In this document: positions 6,072 through 7,027 of the stretch, piece by piece
How the letters are laid out: each line of letters starts with the position of its first letter
Numbering within the stretch: position 1 is the first letter of the stretch
Source: Rhodospirillales bacterium
Lineage (GTDB): Bacteria; Pseudomonadota; Alphaproteobacteria; JAREAF01
Assembly: GCA_029240475.1 (NCBI GenBank)
Contig: JAREAF010000154.1
Span: forward strand, 1 to 7,027
DNA: 7,027 bases
Reading direction: 5' to 3'
Program-made: the position numbers and the translations under genes
The notes under the pieces: generated by a model
Told to the model about the DNA's origin: nothing
What the model saw: the letters and a program-made list of their open reading frames with translations, nothing else
Database searches by the model: none

Positions 6072-7027
6072 ATGACGGCTCGGAACAGGCGATGGCACGG
6101 GGGCGCAGCCACTGTCGCCGCGATCTTGGTAGCGCCAGCGCTGGCCTGGGCGCATGCGGGCGAGCGCGGCTTCGTTCTGCTGATGCCGCGCGGCTATGCG
6201 CTCTGGGGCGGCACGCTCGCGGTGGCGGCGAGCTTTCTCGTGCTGCTGGCGATGCCGGAGGCTCCGTTCCGGCGCTTTGCGGCGGCCGGGATTCGCCTCG
6301 GCCGCCTGCCGCCCGTGCCCGCCACGTGGCTCAGCGCGATCTCGTTCGCGCTGATGTTCGCGCTGATCGCGGCGGGGCTCACGGGCACCCGGGACCCGCT
6401 GGAGAACCCGCTGCCGCTCACGGTCTGGACCTTGTGGTGGGGCGGGCTCACCGCAGCCCATGCGCTCTTCGGCAATCTCTGGGCCGCGCTCAATCCCTGG
6501 ATCGCACCCGACCGGCTGCTGCGGGCGCTGTTTCGCCTGCCGGAGACATCCCTCGCCTATCCGCCTCGGCTCGGGCATTGGCCGGCCATTGCGACCTTTC
6601 TTGCCTTCGGCTGGTTCGAGCTGGTGCATCCCGCGCCGGACGACCCGGCGCGCCTTGCGCTCGCGGTGAGCGCCTATGCGGCGATCACCCTCCTCGGCAT
6701 GCTGCTCTTCGGCGCGCGCGCGTGGCTCACCCAGGGGGAGGCATTCGGCGTCTTCTTCCGCTTCGTCTCGCTCGTCGCGCCGGTCCAGGCGGATCCCGAC
6801 CGAGGCGTGACCTTGGTCCCGCCCGGCGCCGGCTTGGTGCGGCACGGCGCGCTGGACCCAAGCGCCGCCTTGTTCCTGCTGTTGATGCTGGCGACGGTGT
6901 CCTTCGACGGGCTGGCCAAGACCTTCTGGTGGCTGGGCCTGGGCGGCATCAATCCGCTGGAGTTCCCCGGCCGGACGGCGGTGATGGGGCGCAACAGCCT
7001 GGGGCTCCTCCTCAGCTGGGCGGGCCT
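6072..7027 (+). CDS. Polytopic membrane protein with signal peptide, 3' end outside the window
   Basis: An open frame of 318 codons runs to the window edge without a stop, so the C-terminus is missing. The N-terminus is a typical signal peptide: basic residues 4-7 (RNRR), a hydrophobic core about 12-24, and ALAWA just before His28, giving likely cleavage after A27. Hydrophobic segments follow near residues 41-61, 85-103, 117-134, 170-186, 195-214, 225-237 and 264-278. Recognisable blocks include GNLWAALNPW (134-143), GEAFGVFFRFVSLVAP (222-237) and SFDGLAKTFWW (277-287). The layout recalls a family of bacterial membrane proteins sometimes annotated as 'fenitrothion hydrolase' (FedB-like). That resemblance is from memory and says little about real function; it could equally be a transport or metal-related protein. 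It is transcribed away from the hydroxylase operon and shares its 143-base upstream region. Codon use and GC content match its neighbours. Confidence 0.8.
   Translation, partial: MTARNRRWHGGAATVAAILVAPALAWAHAGERGFVLLMPRGYALWGGTLAVAASFLVLLAMPEAPFRRFAAAGIRLGRLPPVPATWLSAISFALMFALIAAGLTGTRDPLENPLPLTVWTLWWGGLTAAHALFGNLWAALNPWIAPDRLLRALFRLPETSLAYPPRLGHWPAIATFLAFGWFELVHPAPDDPARLALAVSAYAAITLLGMLLFGARAWLTQGEAFGVFFRFVSLVAPVQADPDRGVTLVPPGAGLVRHGALDPSAALFLLLMLATVSFDGLAKTFWWLGLGGINPLEFPGRTAVMGRNSLGLLLSWAG

Noticed and set aside
5712..6845. A 377-codon minus-strand frame running from the FAD gene under the membrane-protein gene
   Set aside because: It crosses the control region and is antisense to a good signal peptide and membrane segments. 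Its product is Arg/Glu/Pro-rich without domains.

Overview
The window is very GC-rich, almost gap-free bacterial DNA. Gene density, codon bias (G/C third positions) and gene content suggest a proteobacterium, most likely an alphaproteobacterium. That placement is an inference from style, not from a phylogenetic marker. No tRNA, rRNA, CRISPR array, insertion sequence or other mobile element was seen.

Layout. Positions 4-5928 hold one tightly packed four-gene operon on the minus strand. In transcription order it encodes: (1) the FAD-binding subunit of a xanthine dehydrogenase-family hydroxylase (5092-5928); (2) its catalytic subunit, in which the two-[2Fe-2S] domain and the molybdopterin domain are fused in one chain (2354-5095); (3) an iron-sulfur protein resembling 6-hydroxynicotinate reductase (879-2357); and (4) a UPF0280-family protein of the ApbE (flavin transferase) superfamily (4-882). 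Each of the three junctions is the same 4-base ATGA overlap of stop and start codon, so the four proteins are probably translationally coupled. The operon may continue past position 1, where enzymes such as an enamidase could lie, but that is not visible.

Positions 5929-6071 are a 143-base divergent control region. It holds a candidate sigma70-type promoter for the operon (perfect TTGACA -35 element) and, immediately downstream, an AT-rich tandem pair of 13-base repeats, each containing the palindrome CAAATTTG. This looks like a repressor operator. On the plus strand, 6072-7027 is the start of a polytopic membrane protein with a signal peptide; it runs off the window end without a stop codon.

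How the genes may work together. The molybdenum enzyme would add a hydroxyl group from water to an N-heteroaromatic ring such as nicotinate, and the third protein would then reduce the hydroxylated ring. The reductase characterised from Eubacterium barkeri carries covalently bound flavin, so the adjacent ApbE-superfamily protein is a natural candidate for attaching it. The family assignments are well supported; the actual substrate and the flavin-transferase role are inferences.
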